18,130 nucleotides of DNA, taken from assembly GCA_937877605.1 (NCBI GenBank), contig CALFJA010000102.1:1-18130 (forward strand), written 5' to 3'. The number at the start of each line of letters is the position of its first letter. Position 1 is the stretch's first letter. Position numbers and translations under genes: made by a program. Under the pieces are notes generated by a model. That model saw nothing but the letters and a program-made list of their open reading frames with translations, made no database searches and was not told the DNA's origin. This stretch comes from an uncultured Prevotellaceae bacterium (GTDB lineage Bacteria; Bacteroidota; Bacteroidia; Bacteroidales; Bacteroidaceae). This document shows positions 6,376-13,406 of the stretch, one piece after another.

Positions 6376-6558
6376 CGGTCGCAAAAGTGCGTATTGCGCT
6401 GACCTGCAAGTCAACAATACATTGAAAAAGAGCGGCTTAGCCTTCAGTTTGGAAGTAGTTGGGTACTCTTTTTAAGTGTCTTTGTGCGCTGCTTGGGAGG
6501 CAAGATGGCACTTAAAAAGAACAACAACATTTATTTACAAACTAAATTTTAAGCTGAA
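6376..6558 (+). promoter_or_regulatory. Structured rplC 5' leader with competing stems
   Basis: Stem A pairs AAAAAGAG (6425-6432) with CTCTTTTT (6466-6473). Stem B pairs 6467-6480 (TCTTTTTAAGTGTC) with 6507-6520 (GGCACTTAAAAAGA), 14 bp with one G-U. The two stems share 6467-6473 and exclude each other. Smaller hairpins are AGTGC/GCGCT (6386-6400), CTTC/GAAG (6442-6455) and CTTG/CAAG (6492-6504, loop GGAGG). Its position before the S10-operon core matches the autoregulatory leaders of other bacteria (L4 in E. coli), but the ligand is unknown. A possible 15-codon ORF (6505-6552) lies at its end. Confidence 0.55.
6505..6552 (+). CDS. Possible leader peptide upstream of rplC
   Basis: The ATG at 6505 opens a 15-codon frame (MALKKNNNIYLQTKF) ending with TAA at 6550-6552, six bases before the rplC ATG. 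GGGAGG (6495-6500) sits 4 nt upstream, a strong Shine-Dalgarno match in a lineage that mostly lacks them. The site lies in a hairpin loop, and the G of the ATG plus the next codons fall in the 3' arm of leader stem B, so structure could gate its translation. This is inference from signals only; a 15-codon frame can arise by chance. Confidence 0.3.
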   Translation: MALKKNNNIYLQTKF

Positions 6559-7173
6559 ATGCCAGGATTAATTGGAAGAAAAATCGGAATGACATCCGTT
6601 TTCGGTGCCGACGGCAAGAATGTGCCGTGCACCGTCATCGAAGCTGGTCCTTGTGTTGTAACCCAGGTTAAGACCTTAGAGAAAGACGGTTACAAGGCTG
6701 TTCAGTTAGGTTTCGGCGAGGCTAAGGAGAAAAGGACTACCAAGCCTATGCAGGGAATCTTCAAGAAAGCCGGCACAACACCAAAGAAACACTTGGCCGA
6801 GTTCAAATTTGACGAGGAGTTGAACCTTGGTGACACCCTCACCGTTGAGATTTTCAACGATGCCGCATTTGTTGATGTGGTGGGCACCTCAAAGGGTAAA
6901 GGCTTCCAGGGCGTAATGAAGCGTCACGGATTCGGCGGTGTAGGACAGAGTACACACGGACAGGACGACCGCGCCCGCAAGCCGGGATCTATCGGTGCCT
7001 GTTCTTACCCAGCCAAAGTGTTCAAGGGAATGCGCATGGGTGGCCAGATGGGAGGTGACAGAGTGACTACTCAGAACCTCAAAGTGTTAAAGGTAATTCC
7101 AGAGCACAACCTGCTCCTCGTGAAGGGTTCGGTTGCTGGATGCAATGGTTCAACCGTCTTAATTCAGAAATAA
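6559..7173 (+). CDS. rplC: 50S ribosomal protein L3 (uL3)
   Basis: L3 initiates 50S assembly, and its long extension reaches the peptidyl transferase centre. The 204 residues are close to E. coli's 209. The start MPGLIGRKIGMTSVF is the family N-terminus. GTSKGKGFQGVMKRHGFGG is the signature region. RMGGQMGGDRVTTQNLKV is the central loop, whose Gln is methylated by PrmB in E. coli. It is the first gene of the second operon, about 180 nt after the promoter. Its stop overlaps the rplD start by one base (TAATG). Confidence 0.98.
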   Translation: MPGLIGRKIGMTSVFGADGKNVPCTVIEAGPCVVTQVKTLEKDGYKAVQLGFGEAKEKRTTKPMQGIFKKAGTTPKKHLAEFKFDEELNLGDTLTVEIFNDAAFVDVVGTSKGKGFQGVMKRHGFGGVGQSTHGQDDRARKPGSIGACSYPAKVFKGMRMGGQMGGDRVTTQNLKVLKVIPEHNLLLVKGSVAGCNGSTVLIQK

Positions 7174-7796
7174 TGGAAATTAACGTATTAAATATCAAAG
7201 GTCAGGAGACCGGAAGAAAGGTTACGTTAAACGAATCTATCTTCGGAATTGAACCTAACGACCATGTTATCTATCTCGCTGTGAAGCAGTATCTTGCAAA
7301 CCAGCGCCAGGGAACGGCAAAGTCGAAGGAAAGAAGCGAGATTGCCGGTTCCACCCGTAAGTTAGGCAGACAAAAAGGTGGTGGTGGCGCCCGTCGCGGT
7401 GACATCAAATCGCCTGTACTCGTTGGCGGCGGCCGCGTGTTCGGTCCCCAGCCACGCGACTATGGTTTCAAACTCAACAAGAAGGTGAAGGCCCTTGCCC
7501 GCAAGTCGGCCCTGACCTACAAGGCACAGGAAAATGCAATCATCCTCGTTGAGGACTTTGATTTTGAGCAGCCCAAGACAAAGGAATTCATCGAATTGAC
7601 AAAGAACCTGAAGGTGGACGGCAAGAAGACTCTCCTGCTGCTCCCCGAGGAAAAGCCAAATGTTTATTTGTCGGCTCGCAACCTGCAGAAGGCAGAAGTG
7701 ATGAAGGCAGCCTCCGCAAACACCTACAAGGTGCTCGATGCAGATGTGCTGGTTCTTACTGAGAATGCGCTTAAGATTGTGGAGGAAACCTTTTAA
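7173..7796 (+). CDS. rplD: 50S ribosomal protein L4 (uL4)
   Basis: L4 (207 residues) binds 23S rRNA and lines the peptide exit tunnel. In E. coli it also represses the S10 operon through its leader. The start is the ATG overlapping the rplC stop (TAATG at 7171-7175), giving MEINVLNIKGQETGRKV as in homologues. An in-frame ATG at 7140 inside rplC would add 11 residues and is rejected. GSTRKLGRQKGGGGARRGDI and VFGPQPRDYGFKLNKK mark the tunnel loop and its base. The overlap implies translational coupling with L3. If autoregulation occurs here, L4 is the first candidate to bind the leader at 6376-6558. Confidence 0.98.
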   Translation: MEINVLNIKGQETGRKVTLNESIFGIEPNDHVIYLAVKQYLANQRQGTAKSKERSEIAGSTRKLGRQKGGGGARRGDIKSPVLVGGGRVFGPQPRDYGFKLNKKVKALARKSALTYKAQENAIILVEDFDFEQPKTKEFIELTKNLKVDGKKTLLLLPEEKPNVYLSARNLQKAEVMKAASANTYKVLDADVLVLTENALKIVEETF

Positions 7797-7801
7797 TAAT
7801 T

Positions 7802-7806
7802 AGGAG
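7802..7806 (+). promoter_or_regulatory. Shine-Dalgarno site of rplW
   Basis: AGGAG lies 9 nt before the rplW ATG. Strong sites like this are uncommon in Bacteroidetes, and most genes of this cluster lack one. Confidence 0.6.
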
Positions 7807-7815
7807 ACATTCAAA

Positions 7816-8160
7816 ATGGGAATTATCATTAAACCACTGGTCACAGAGAAAATGACCAAGATCACAGATAAGTCTTCTGTTGAAAGAACAATCAAGGTGA
7901 AGGGACAGGAACGCCGCAAGCCCGCACTCGCAAAGTTCGGCTTCATCGTTCGCCCGGAGGCAGACAAGGCCCAGATCAAGAAAGAGGTTGAGAGTCTGTA
8001 CAATGTTACCGTGATTGACGTGAACACCTGTATCTATTCAGGCAAGCGCAGTGCCCGCTACACTCGCGCCGGTCTCATCAAAGGACAGAAGAATTCATTT
8101 AAGAAAGCCATCGTAACTTTGAAAGAAGGCGATACAATCGATTTTTATAGCAATATCTAA
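7816..8160 (+). CDS. rplW: 50S ribosomal protein L23 (uL23), with N-terminal-half insertion
   Basis: L23 sits at the tunnel exit and is the docking site for trigger factor and SRP. The N-terminus MGIIIKPLVTEKMTKITDK and the remainder from FGFIVRPEADKAQIKKEVE to GDTIDFYSNI are typical of Bacteroidales L23. At 114 residues it is about 17 longer than the roughly 97 I expect. The extra length lies between Lys19 and Phe41, a basic segment containing VERTIKVKGQERRKP (about 7873-7935), where relatives have three or four residues. The frame is intact and conserved on both sides, so this is an in-frame insertion rather than a frameshift. An AGGAG site precedes the start. Confidence 0.97.
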   Translation: MGIIIKPLVTEKMTKITDKSSVERTIKVKGQERRKPALAKFGFIVRPEADKAQIKKEVESLYNVTVIDVNTCIYSGKRSARYTRAGLIKGQKNSFKKAIVTLKEGDTIDFYSNI

Positions 8161-8165
8161 ATAAA

Positions 8166-8990
8166 ATGGCAGTACGTAAATTAAACCCCGTAACTCCGGG
8201 ACAAAGACACAAGATTATTGGCACGTTCGAGGATATTACTGCATCCGTGCCAGAGAAGTCTCTCGTTTTCGGTAAGCGATCGACCGGCGGCAGAAACAAT
8301 GCCGGCAAGATGACGGTACGCTACAGAGGTGGCGGCCACAAGAGAAAATATCGTCTCATCGACTTCAAGCGAGAGAAAGATGGTGTTCCAGCAGTGGTAA
8401 AATCAATCGAATACGATCCCAACCGCTCGGCTCGTATCGCATTGCTCTATTACGCTGATGGTGAAAAGCGTTACATTATTGCTCCAAACGGACTGGAAGT
8501 TGGTGCCACACTGATGTCGGGTGCAGAAGCCACCCCAGAAATCGGCAACACACTTCCATTGGCAAACATCCCCGTCGGAACCGTGATTCACAACATTGAA
8601 TTGCGTCCGGGACAGGGTGCTTTGCTGGTTCGCTCGGCTGGTAATTTTGCTCAGTTGACTTCTCGTGAAGGCAGTTATTGCGTTATTAAACTTCCTTCGG
8701 GCGAGACTCGTAAAGTTCTCTCCGCTTGCAAGGCTACCGTTGGTAGTGTAGGCAACTCCGACCATGCGCTCGAGCAGTCTGGTAAGGCTGGCCGTTCCCG
8801 CTGGCTGGGCCGTCGCCCGCACAACCGTGGTGTTGTCATGAACCCGCACGATCACCCGATGGGTGGTGGTGAAGGCCGCCAGTCCGGTGGACACCCACGC
8901 TCTCGCAAGGGATTGTATGCTAAGGGTAAGAAGACCCGTGCTCCGAAGAAACTTTCGAATAAGTATATTATTGAAAGAGCAAGTAAATAA
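8166..8990 (+). CDS. rplB: 50S ribosomal protein L2 (uL2)
   Basis: L2 (274 residues) is needed for subunit association and peptidyl transferase centre formation. The N-terminal part has KRSTGGRNNAGKMTVRYRGG, followed by the OB-fold and SH3-like core. The C-terminal signature NPHDHPMGGGEGRQSGGHP keeps the His corresponding to E. coli His229. The next position is Met where E. coli has His, as I recall for other Bacteroidetes. It starts 5 nt after rplW ends. Confidence 0.98.
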   Translation: MAVRKLNPVTPGQRHKIIGTFEDITASVPEKSLVFGKRSTGGRNNAGKMTVRYRGGGHKRKYRLIDFKREKDGVPAVVKSIEYDPNRSARIALLYYADGEKRYIIAPNGLEVGATLMSGAEATPEIGNTLPLANIPVGTVIHNIELRPGQGALLVRSAGNFAQLTSREGSYCVIKLPSGETRKVLSACKATVGSVGNSDHALEQSGKAGRSRWLGRRPHNRGVVMNPHDHPMGGGEGRQSGGHPRSRKGLYAKGKKTRAPKKLSNKYIIERASK

Positions 8991-9011
8991 TCAAGTTAAC
9001 AGAAATAAATT

Positions 9012-9278
9012 ATGAGTCGTTCATTAAAAAAAGGTCCATATATCAATGTATCACTCGAGAAGAAGATTCTCGCTATGAATGAAAGTGGTAAGAAAACTGT
9101 CGTGAAGACATGGGCCAGGGCATCAATGATTTCCCCCGATTTCGTGGGACATACCGTTGCTGTTCATAACGGAAACAAATTTATCCCTGTTTACATTACA
9201 GAAAACATGGTCGGCCACAAGCTGGGCGAATTTGCACCCACCCGTAAGTTCGGCGGCCATGCGGGAAATAGAAAGTAA
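9012..9278 (+). CDS. rpsS: 30S ribosomal protein S19 (uS19)
   Basis: This 88-residue protein of the 30S head contacts S13 and bridges to the large subunit. MSRSLKKGPYINVSLEKK is the family N-terminus, and GHKLGEFAPTRKFGGHAGNRK is the C-terminal signature. It lies 21 nt after rplB, with an A-rich leader and no Shine-Dalgarno site. Confidence 0.98.
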   Translation: MSRSLKKGPYINVSLEKKILAMNESGKKTVVKTWARASMISPDFVGHTVAVHNGNKFIPVYITENMVGHKLGEFAPTRKFGGHAGNRK

Positions 9279-9308
9279 ACAGGCAAACCATTCAAAAAAC
9301 AAGCAATA

Positions 9309-9713
9309 ATGGGAAAAAGAAAGAAATTAGTGGCTGAAGCTAGAAAAGAAGCCCTAAAGAAACAATACTTTGCCAAGCTCAATGGCGTTCCCTCTTCACC
9401 ACGGAAAATGCGCTATGTGGTAGACATGATTCGCGGTCTGGAGGTGAACCGGGCTCTGGGAGTACTGAGATTCTCTAAGAAGCAAGCTGCTTATGATGTA
9501 GAGAAACTGTTGCGCTCTGCAATCGCCAACTGGGAAGCCAAGAACGAGCGAAATGCAGAAGAAGGCGAACTCTTTGTATCTAAGGTGTTTGTCGATGAAG
9601 GCGTTACGATGAAGCGCATGCGTCCCGCTCCTCAGGGCCGTGGATACAGAATCCGCAAGCGCAGCAATCATGTTACACTCTTTGTTGACACCAAAACTAA
9701 CGACGAAAATTAA
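9309..9713 (+). CDS. rplV: 50S ribosomal protein L22 (uL22)
   Basis: L22 (134 residues) binds all 23S rRNA domains, and its hairpin forms part of the tunnel constriction. A basic N-terminal extension (KRKKLVAEARKEALKKQYF) precedes the core, which starts NGVPSSPRKMRYVVDMIRG. The tunnel hairpin is around VDEGVTMKRMRPAPQGRGYRI, with no deletion of the macrolide-resistance type visible. It is longer than the 110 residues of E. coli because of the terminal extensions. Confidence 0.97.
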   Translation: MGKRKKLVAEARKEALKKQYFAKLNGVPSSPRKMRYVVDMIRGLEVNRALGVLRFSKKQAAYDVEKLLRSAIANWEAKNERNAEEGELFVSKVFVDEGVTMKRMRPAPQGRGYRIRKRSNHVTLFVDTKTNDEN

Positions 9714-9718
9714 TAAGT

Positions 9719-10450
9719 ATGGGACAGAAAGTTAATCCAATAAGCAACCGCCTCGGTATCATCCGCGGCTGGGATTCAAATTGGTTTGGTGGTAAGAACT
9801 TCGGCGACAACCTCGTTGAGGATATGGAAATCCGCAAGTACCTGAACGAGCGTTTGGCCAATGCTTACATTGCAAAAATAATCATTGAGCGTACGCTTAA
9901 GCTCGTTACCATCACCATTTGCACTGCCCGTCCAGGAATCGTCATTGGCAAGGGTGGTCAAGATGTAGACAAACTCCGTGAAGAGTTGAAGAAACTCTAT
10001 AAGAAAGATGTTCAGGTGAATATCTTTGAAGTGAAGAGACCCGAACTCGATGCAACCATCGTTGCGAATAACATCGCTCGCCAGGTAGAGGGCAAGATTG
10101 CTTACCGCCGTGCTATCAAGATGGCTATTCAAAACACCATGCGCGCTGGAGCAGAAGGTATCAAAGTACAAATCTGCGGTCGTTTGAACGGAGCCGAAAT
10201 GGCACGCAAGGAAATGTATAAGGAAGGTCGTACCCCTCTGCATACATTCCGCGCCGACATCGACTACTGTCAAGCCGAAGCACTCACGAAAGTAGGCCTT
10301 CTTGGCATAAAGGTCTGGATTTGCCGTGGCGAAGTCTATGGCAAACGCGACCTGACGCCGTCGTACAACCATGAGAAGCAGTCAGCTGCCCGTGGCAACA
10401 ACGGTCCTCGCCCAGGACGTGGTAATCGCAGAAGAAACCCTAACCGTTAA
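9719..10450 (+). CDS. rpsC: 30S ribosomal protein S3 (uS3)
   Basis: S3 (243 residues) forms part of the mRNA entry channel with S4 and S5. MGQKVNPISNRLGIIRGWDS is the family start. A type II KH domain carries the GKGG loop in RPGIVIGKGGQDVDKL. The C-terminal domain includes GRLNGAEMARKEMYKEGRTPLHT and is followed by a Gly/Arg/Asn-rich tail (RPGRGNRRRNPNR). It starts 5 nt after rplV and ends 14 nt before rplP. Confidence 0.98.
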   Translation: MGQKVNPISNRLGIIRGWDSNWFGGKNFGDNLVEDMEIRKYLNERLANAYIAKIIIERTLKLVTITICTARPGIVIGKGGQDVDKLREELKKLYKKDVQVNIFEVKRPELDATIVANNIARQVEGKIAYRRAIKMAIQNTMRAGAEGIKVQICGRLNGAEMARKEMYKEGRTPLHTFRADIDYCQAEALTKVGLLGIKVWICRGEVYGKRDLTPSYNHEKQSAARGNNGPRPGRGNRRRNPNR

Positions 10451-10464
10451 AACTAAAAATTATC

Positions 10465-10893
10465 ATGTTACAGCCAAAAAGAGTAAAATATAGAAGACCT
10501 CAGGATGGACGCGGCAATAAAGGCAACGCCCACAGAGGTACGCAGCTGGCATTCGGCTCGTTTGGTATCAAGACCCTTGAGGCCAAATGGATTGACAGCC
10601 GCCAGATTGAGGCAGCACGTGTAGCCGTGAACCGCCGTATGAACCGTGAAGGCCAAGTGTGGATCCGCATCTTCCCGGACAAGCCAATTACCCGCAAGCC
10701 TGCCGATGTGCGTATGGGTAAGGGTAAGGGTGACCCCGCAGGATGGGTTGCGCCGGTAACTCCAGGCCGTATTCTCTTTGAAGTAGAAGGCGTAAGTTTC
10801 GAGATTGCAAAGGAGGCGCTCCGTCTCGCAGCCCAGAAACTGCCGGTAAAAACTAAATTCGTCGTTAGACGCGATTACGATAAAAACGCATAA
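10465..10893 (+). CDS. rplP: 50S ribosomal protein L16 (uL16)
   Basis: L16 (142 residues) helps form the A site and is required late in 50S assembly. MLQPKRVKYRRPQDGRGNKG is the N-terminus. PADVRMGKGKGDPAGWVAPV is the conserved loop containing the Arg hydroxylated in E. coli. ALRLAAQKLPVKTKFVVR is the C-terminal signature. It begins 14 nt after rpsC and is followed by rpmC after three bases. Confidence 0.98.
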   Translation: MLQPKRVKYRRPQDGRGNKGNAHRGTQLAFGSFGIKTLEAKWIDSRQIEAARVAVNRRMNREGQVWIRIFPDKPITRKPADVRMGKGKGDPAGWVAPVTPGRILFEVEGVSFEIAKEALRLAAQKLPVKTKFVVRRDYDKNA

Positions 10894-10896
10894 GCC

Positions 10897-11091
10897 ATGA
10901 AGATGAATGAAATAAAATCACTCGCCGACAAAGATTTGCGCGAGAAGTTGGAGAATGCCGAACTTGCTTACACTCAGCTGAAGCTCAACCACAGCGTCAC
11001 TCCATTGGAGAATCCATCACAGATCAAGGCTGCACGCCGTGATATTGCGCGTATGCAAACAGAACTTCGTCAGAGAGAACTTAACAAATAA
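10897..11091 (+). CDS. rpmC: 50S ribosomal protein L29 (uL29)
   Basis: L29 (64 residues) is a two-helix protein at the tunnel exit beside L23. The sequence shows LADKDLREKLENAELAYTQLKLNHSVTPLENPSQIKAARRDIARMQTEL with the conserved helical pattern. The ATG at 10897, three bases after the rplP stop, gives MKMNEIKSL, close to the MKIAEIK start I recall in Bacteroides. An ATG at 10903 is a less likely alternative. Confidence 0.95.
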   Translation: MKMNEIKSLADKDLREKLENAELAYTQLKLNHSVTPLENPSQIKAARRDIARMQTELRQRELNK

Positions 11092-11102
11092 CAATGGTCC
11101 AG

Positions 11103-11360
11103 ATGGAAACAAGAAATTTAAGAAAAACAAGACAGGGTGTCGTTATCAGTAACAAGATGGATAAAACCATTGTTATTGCCGCCAAGTTCAAAGAGAAGCA
11201 CCCTATTTATGGTAAATTTGTCCAGAAGACAAAGAAATACCATGCTCACGATGAGCGCAATGAAGCCAACATCGGCGACACTGTGCTGATAATGGAAACC
11301 CGTCCCTTGAGCAAGACCAAGAGATGGAGATTAGTTCAAATCATTGAAAAAGCTAAGTAA
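11103..11360 (+). CDS. rpsQ: 30S ribosomal protein S17 (uS17)
   Basis: S17 (85 residues from this start) is an OB-fold primary 16S rRNA-binding protein. The core is GVVISNKMDKTIVIAAKFKE, then HPIYGKFVQKTKKYHAHDE, then GDTVLIMETRPLSKTKRWRL, the signature region. I chose the ATG at 11103 because METRNLRK matches the N-terminus of Bacteroidales homologues. An ATG at 11094, three bases after the rpmC stop, would add MVQ and cannot be excluded. rplN follows after 2 nt. Confidence 0.95.
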   Translation: METRNLRKTRQGVVISNKMDKTIVIAAKFKEKHPIYGKFVQKTKKYHAHDERNEANIGDTVLIMETRPLSKTKRWRLVQIIEKAK

Positions 11361-11362
11361 TT

Positions 11363-11728
11363 ATGATACAAGCAGAATCAAGACTTACAGTATGCGATAA
11401 CAGTGGTGCCCGCGAAGCGCTCTGCATCAGGGTGCTCGGTGGAACACGCCGCCGTTATGCAAGTGTTGGCGATGTGATTGTCGTAGCCGTCAAGAATGTC
11501 GTGCCATCAGGTGAATTGAAAAAGGGTGCAGTATCAAAGGCTTTAATTGTACGCACAAAGAAAGAAATCCGTAGAGCAGACGGCTCATACATCCGTTTCG
11601 ACGACAATGCCTGCGTGTTGCTGAACAATGCCGGCGAGCTTCGTGGAAGCCGTATCTTCGGCCCGGTGGCCCGTGAGCTTCGTGCTGTGAATATGAAGGT
11701 TGTTTCTTTGGCACCTGAGGTTCTTTAA
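11363..11728 (+). CDS. rplN: 50S ribosomal protein L14 (uL14)
   Basis: L14 (121 residues) contacts L19 and forms an intersubunit bridge; it is also the docking site of the silencing factor RsfS. MIQAESRLTVCDNSGAREAL carries the conserved N-terminal CDNSGA motif. The C-terminus RIFGPVARELRAVNMKVVSL is conserved. Length and frame are normal. rplX starts 20 nt later. Confidence 0.98.
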   Translation: MIQAESRLTVCDNSGAREALCIRVLGGTRRRYASVGDVIVVAVKNVVPSGELKKGAVSKALIVRTKKEIRRADGSYIRFDDNACVLLNNAGELRGSRIFGPVARELRAVNMKVVSLAPEVL

Positions 11729-11748
11729 TCAATAAAAGTTTATAAGTA

Positions 11749-12084
11749 ATGAGTAAATTACATATCAAGAAAGGTGACATGGTCCTTGTAATAGCTGGAC
11801 GCGACAATTACAAGACCACAGGCAGCAAGACTCCTCACAAGGTGCTCAAGGTACTTGTAAAGGAGCAGCGTGCCATTGTCGAAGGAGTTAACTTAGTCTC
11901 CAAGAGCACAAAGCCTTCTGCCAAGAACCCGCAGGGTGGCATCATCAAGCAAGAGGCTCCTATCCACATCTCCAACCTGATGTTGGTAGACCCCAAGAGC
12001 GGTGAGCCCACACGCGTGGCCATCAAGCATGAAGGAAAGAATGTAATCCGTATCTCTAAAAAATCAGGGGAGGAAATCAAGTAA
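11749..12084 (+). CDS. rplX: 50S ribosomal protein L24 (uL24)
   Basis: L24 (111 residues) is an assembly-initiator protein near the tunnel exit. The KOW motif is at the N-terminus (HIKKGDMVLVIAGRDNYKTTG). ISNLMLVDPKSGEPTRV is the conserved C-terminal part. Its stop overlaps the rplE start (TAATG at 12082-12086). Its 3' end contains GGGGAGGA, which serves as the rplE ribosome-binding site. Confidence 0.97.
   Translation: MSKLHIKKGDMVLVIAGRDNYKTTGSKTPHKVLKVLVKEQRAIVEGVNLVSKSTKPSAKNPQGGIIKQEAPIHISNLMLVDPKSGEPTRVAIKHEGKNVIRISKKSGEEIK
12067..12074 (+). promoter_or_regulatory. Shine-Dalgarno-like site of rplE inside rplX
   Basis: GGGGAGGA ends 9 nt before the rplE ATG, within codons for SGEEIK of L24. 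It may support rplE translation by ribosomes finishing rplX. Coding constraint alone could also explain the purines. Confidence 0.45.
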
Positions 12085-12632
12085 TGGATACAGCACAATT
12101 GAAAAAAGAATATGTAGAGACTATTGCTCCTGCATTGCAAAAGCAGTTCAACTACACATCTGCCATGCAAGTTCCGGTCCTGAAGAAGATTGTTATCAAT
12201 CAGGGATTGGGTGACGCTACACAAGACAAGAAGATTGTTGATGTGGCTATCAATGAGATTACCGCAATTGCTGGTCAGAAAGCCGTTGCGACCTACTCGA
12301 AGAAGGACATTGCCAACTTCAAGCTTCGTAAGAAGATGCCCATCGGTGTTATGGTAACCCTGCGCCGTGAACGCATGTACGAATTCCTTGAAAAACTCGT
12401 GCGCATCGCACTGCCCCGTATCCGCGACTTCAAGGGTATCGAGAGCAAGTTCGACGGCCGTGGCAACTACACTTTGGGTATTCAGGAGCAGATTATCTTC
12501 CCGGAGATCAATCTTGACAACATTGACCGCATCCAGGGTATGAACATCACTTTCGTGACCACAGCAAAGACCGACGAGGAAGGCTATGCTCTGCTGAAGG
12601 CTTTCGGTCTCCCATTCAAGAACGCTAAATAA
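12084..12632 (+). CDS. rplE: 50S ribosomal protein L5 (uL5)
   Basis: L5 (182 residues) binds 5S rRNA and contacts the P-site tRNA. VPVLKKIVINQGLGDATQDKK is the signature region. FKLRKKMPIGVMVTLRRERMYEFLEKL and NYTLGIQEQIIFPEI follow, as expected. The ATG overlaps the rplX stop by one base, so translation is likely coupled. Confidence 0.98.
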   Translation: MDTAQLKKEYVETIAPALQKQFNYTSAMQVPVLKKIVINQGLGDATQDKKIVDVAINEITAIAGQKAVATYSKKDIANFKLRKKMPIGVMVTLRRERMYEFLEKLVRIALPRIRDFKGIESKFDGRGNYTLGIQEQIIFPEINLDNIDRIQGMNITFVTTAKTDEEGYALLKAFGLPFKNAK

Positions 12633-12647
12633 TTAAAGGAAAGCAAT

Positions 12648-12950
12648 ATGGCAAAAGAATCAATGAAAGCTCGCGAGGTAAAACGCGCAAAGTTAGTTGC
12701 CCGTTATGCCGAGAAACGTGCCGCCCTTAAGAAAATCATCGCTACTGCCGAAGATCCGGCAGAGGCCTATGAAGCAGCTCGTAAATTGCAAGCTATTCCT
12801 AAGAATGCAAATCCTATCCGTCTGCACAACCGCTGCAAGATCACGGGTCGTCCGAAGGGCTACATCCGTCAGTTCGGCATCTCCCGTATCCAGTTCCGCG
12901 AGATGGCATCGGCAGGTTTGATTCCAGGCGTGAAGAAAGCAAGCTGGTAA
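12648..12950 (+). CDS. rpsN: 30S ribosomal protein S14 (uS14), zinc-independent type
   Basis: This 100-residue protein matches the longer E. coli-like S14. RLHNRCKITGRPKGYIRQFG and ISRIQFREMASAGLIPGVKKASW form the signature and C-terminus. It has a single Cys and no CxxC pairs, so it is the zinc-free (C-) form. AAAGGAAA (12635-12642) before the start is a weak Shine-Dalgarno-like sequence. A 58-nt AT-rich gap with a small hairpin follows before rpsH. Confidence 0.98.
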   Translation: MAKESMKAREVKRAKLVARYAEKRAALKKIIATAEDPAEAYEAARKLQAIPKNANPIRLHNRCKITGRPKGYIRQFGISRIQFREMASAGLIPGVKKASW

Positions 12951-12972
12951 GAGTTTTTAGTTTTTAATATTG

Positions 12973-13008
12973 TCGGGGTAGTCCCGATTAATTAAATCTT
13001 TATTTAAT
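12973..13008 (+). other. Small hairpins before rpsH
   Basis: TCGGG (12973-12977) pairs with CCCGA (12983-12987). ATTAAAT (12991-12997) pairs with ATTTAAT (13002-13008), ending at the base before the rpsH ATG. There is no clean T-run after the GC stem, so it is not a typical terminator. It could modulate S8 translation. Confidence 0.3.
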
Positions 13009-13404
13009 ATGACAGATCCAATAGCAGATTATCTGACCAGACTCAGAAACGCAATCATGGCACATCACCGTGTCGTTGAGGTTCCTGCGTCTAACTTGAA
13101 GAAAGAAATCACAAAGATTCTCTTCGAGAAGGGCTATATTCTGAACTATAAGTTCGTTGAAGATGGTCCTCAGGGTACTATCAAGATTGCCTTGAAGTAC
13201 AATCCTGAAACAAAAGAAAACGCAATCAAGTGTTTGAAGCGTGTCTCCACTCCAGGTCTTCGTCAGTACACTGGTTACAAGGACATGCCGAGAGTTATTA
13301 ACGGATTAGGTATTGCCATACTATCTACATCCCAAGGTGTAATGACAAACAAGGAAGCCACCGAGCAGAAGATTGGTGGTGAGGTTCTTTGCTATGTTTA
13401 TTAA
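13009..13404 (+). CDS. rpsH: 30S ribosomal protein S8 (uS8)
   Basis: S8 (131 residues) binds the central domain of 16S rRNA and, in E. coli, represses the spc operon. MTDPIADYLTRLRNAIMAHH is the family N-terminus. GLGIAILSTSQGVMTNKEATEQKIGGEVLCYVY is recognisable as the C-terminal signature, running from the GLGIAILSTS motif to the terminal CYVY. The 58-nt upstream gap with hairpins is the longest within the rpsS-secY stretch. Confidence 0.98.
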   Translation: MTDPIADYLTRLRNAIMAHHRVVEVPASNLKKEITKILFEKGYILNYKFVEDGPQGTIKIALKYNPETKENAIKCLKRVSTPGLRQYTGYKDMPRVINGLGIAILSTSQGVMTNKEATEQKIGGEVLCYVY

Positions 13405-13406
13405 TT

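Noticed and set aside
7140..7172. Extended L4 start inside rplC
   Set aside because: The extra residues come from the L3 reading region in another frame, and the TAATG overlap start matches homologues.
12697..12921. 74-codon frame overlapping rpsN in another frame
   Set aside because: It is an out-of-frame shadow within a certain S14 gene, with Ser/Arg-rich unrecognised sequence.
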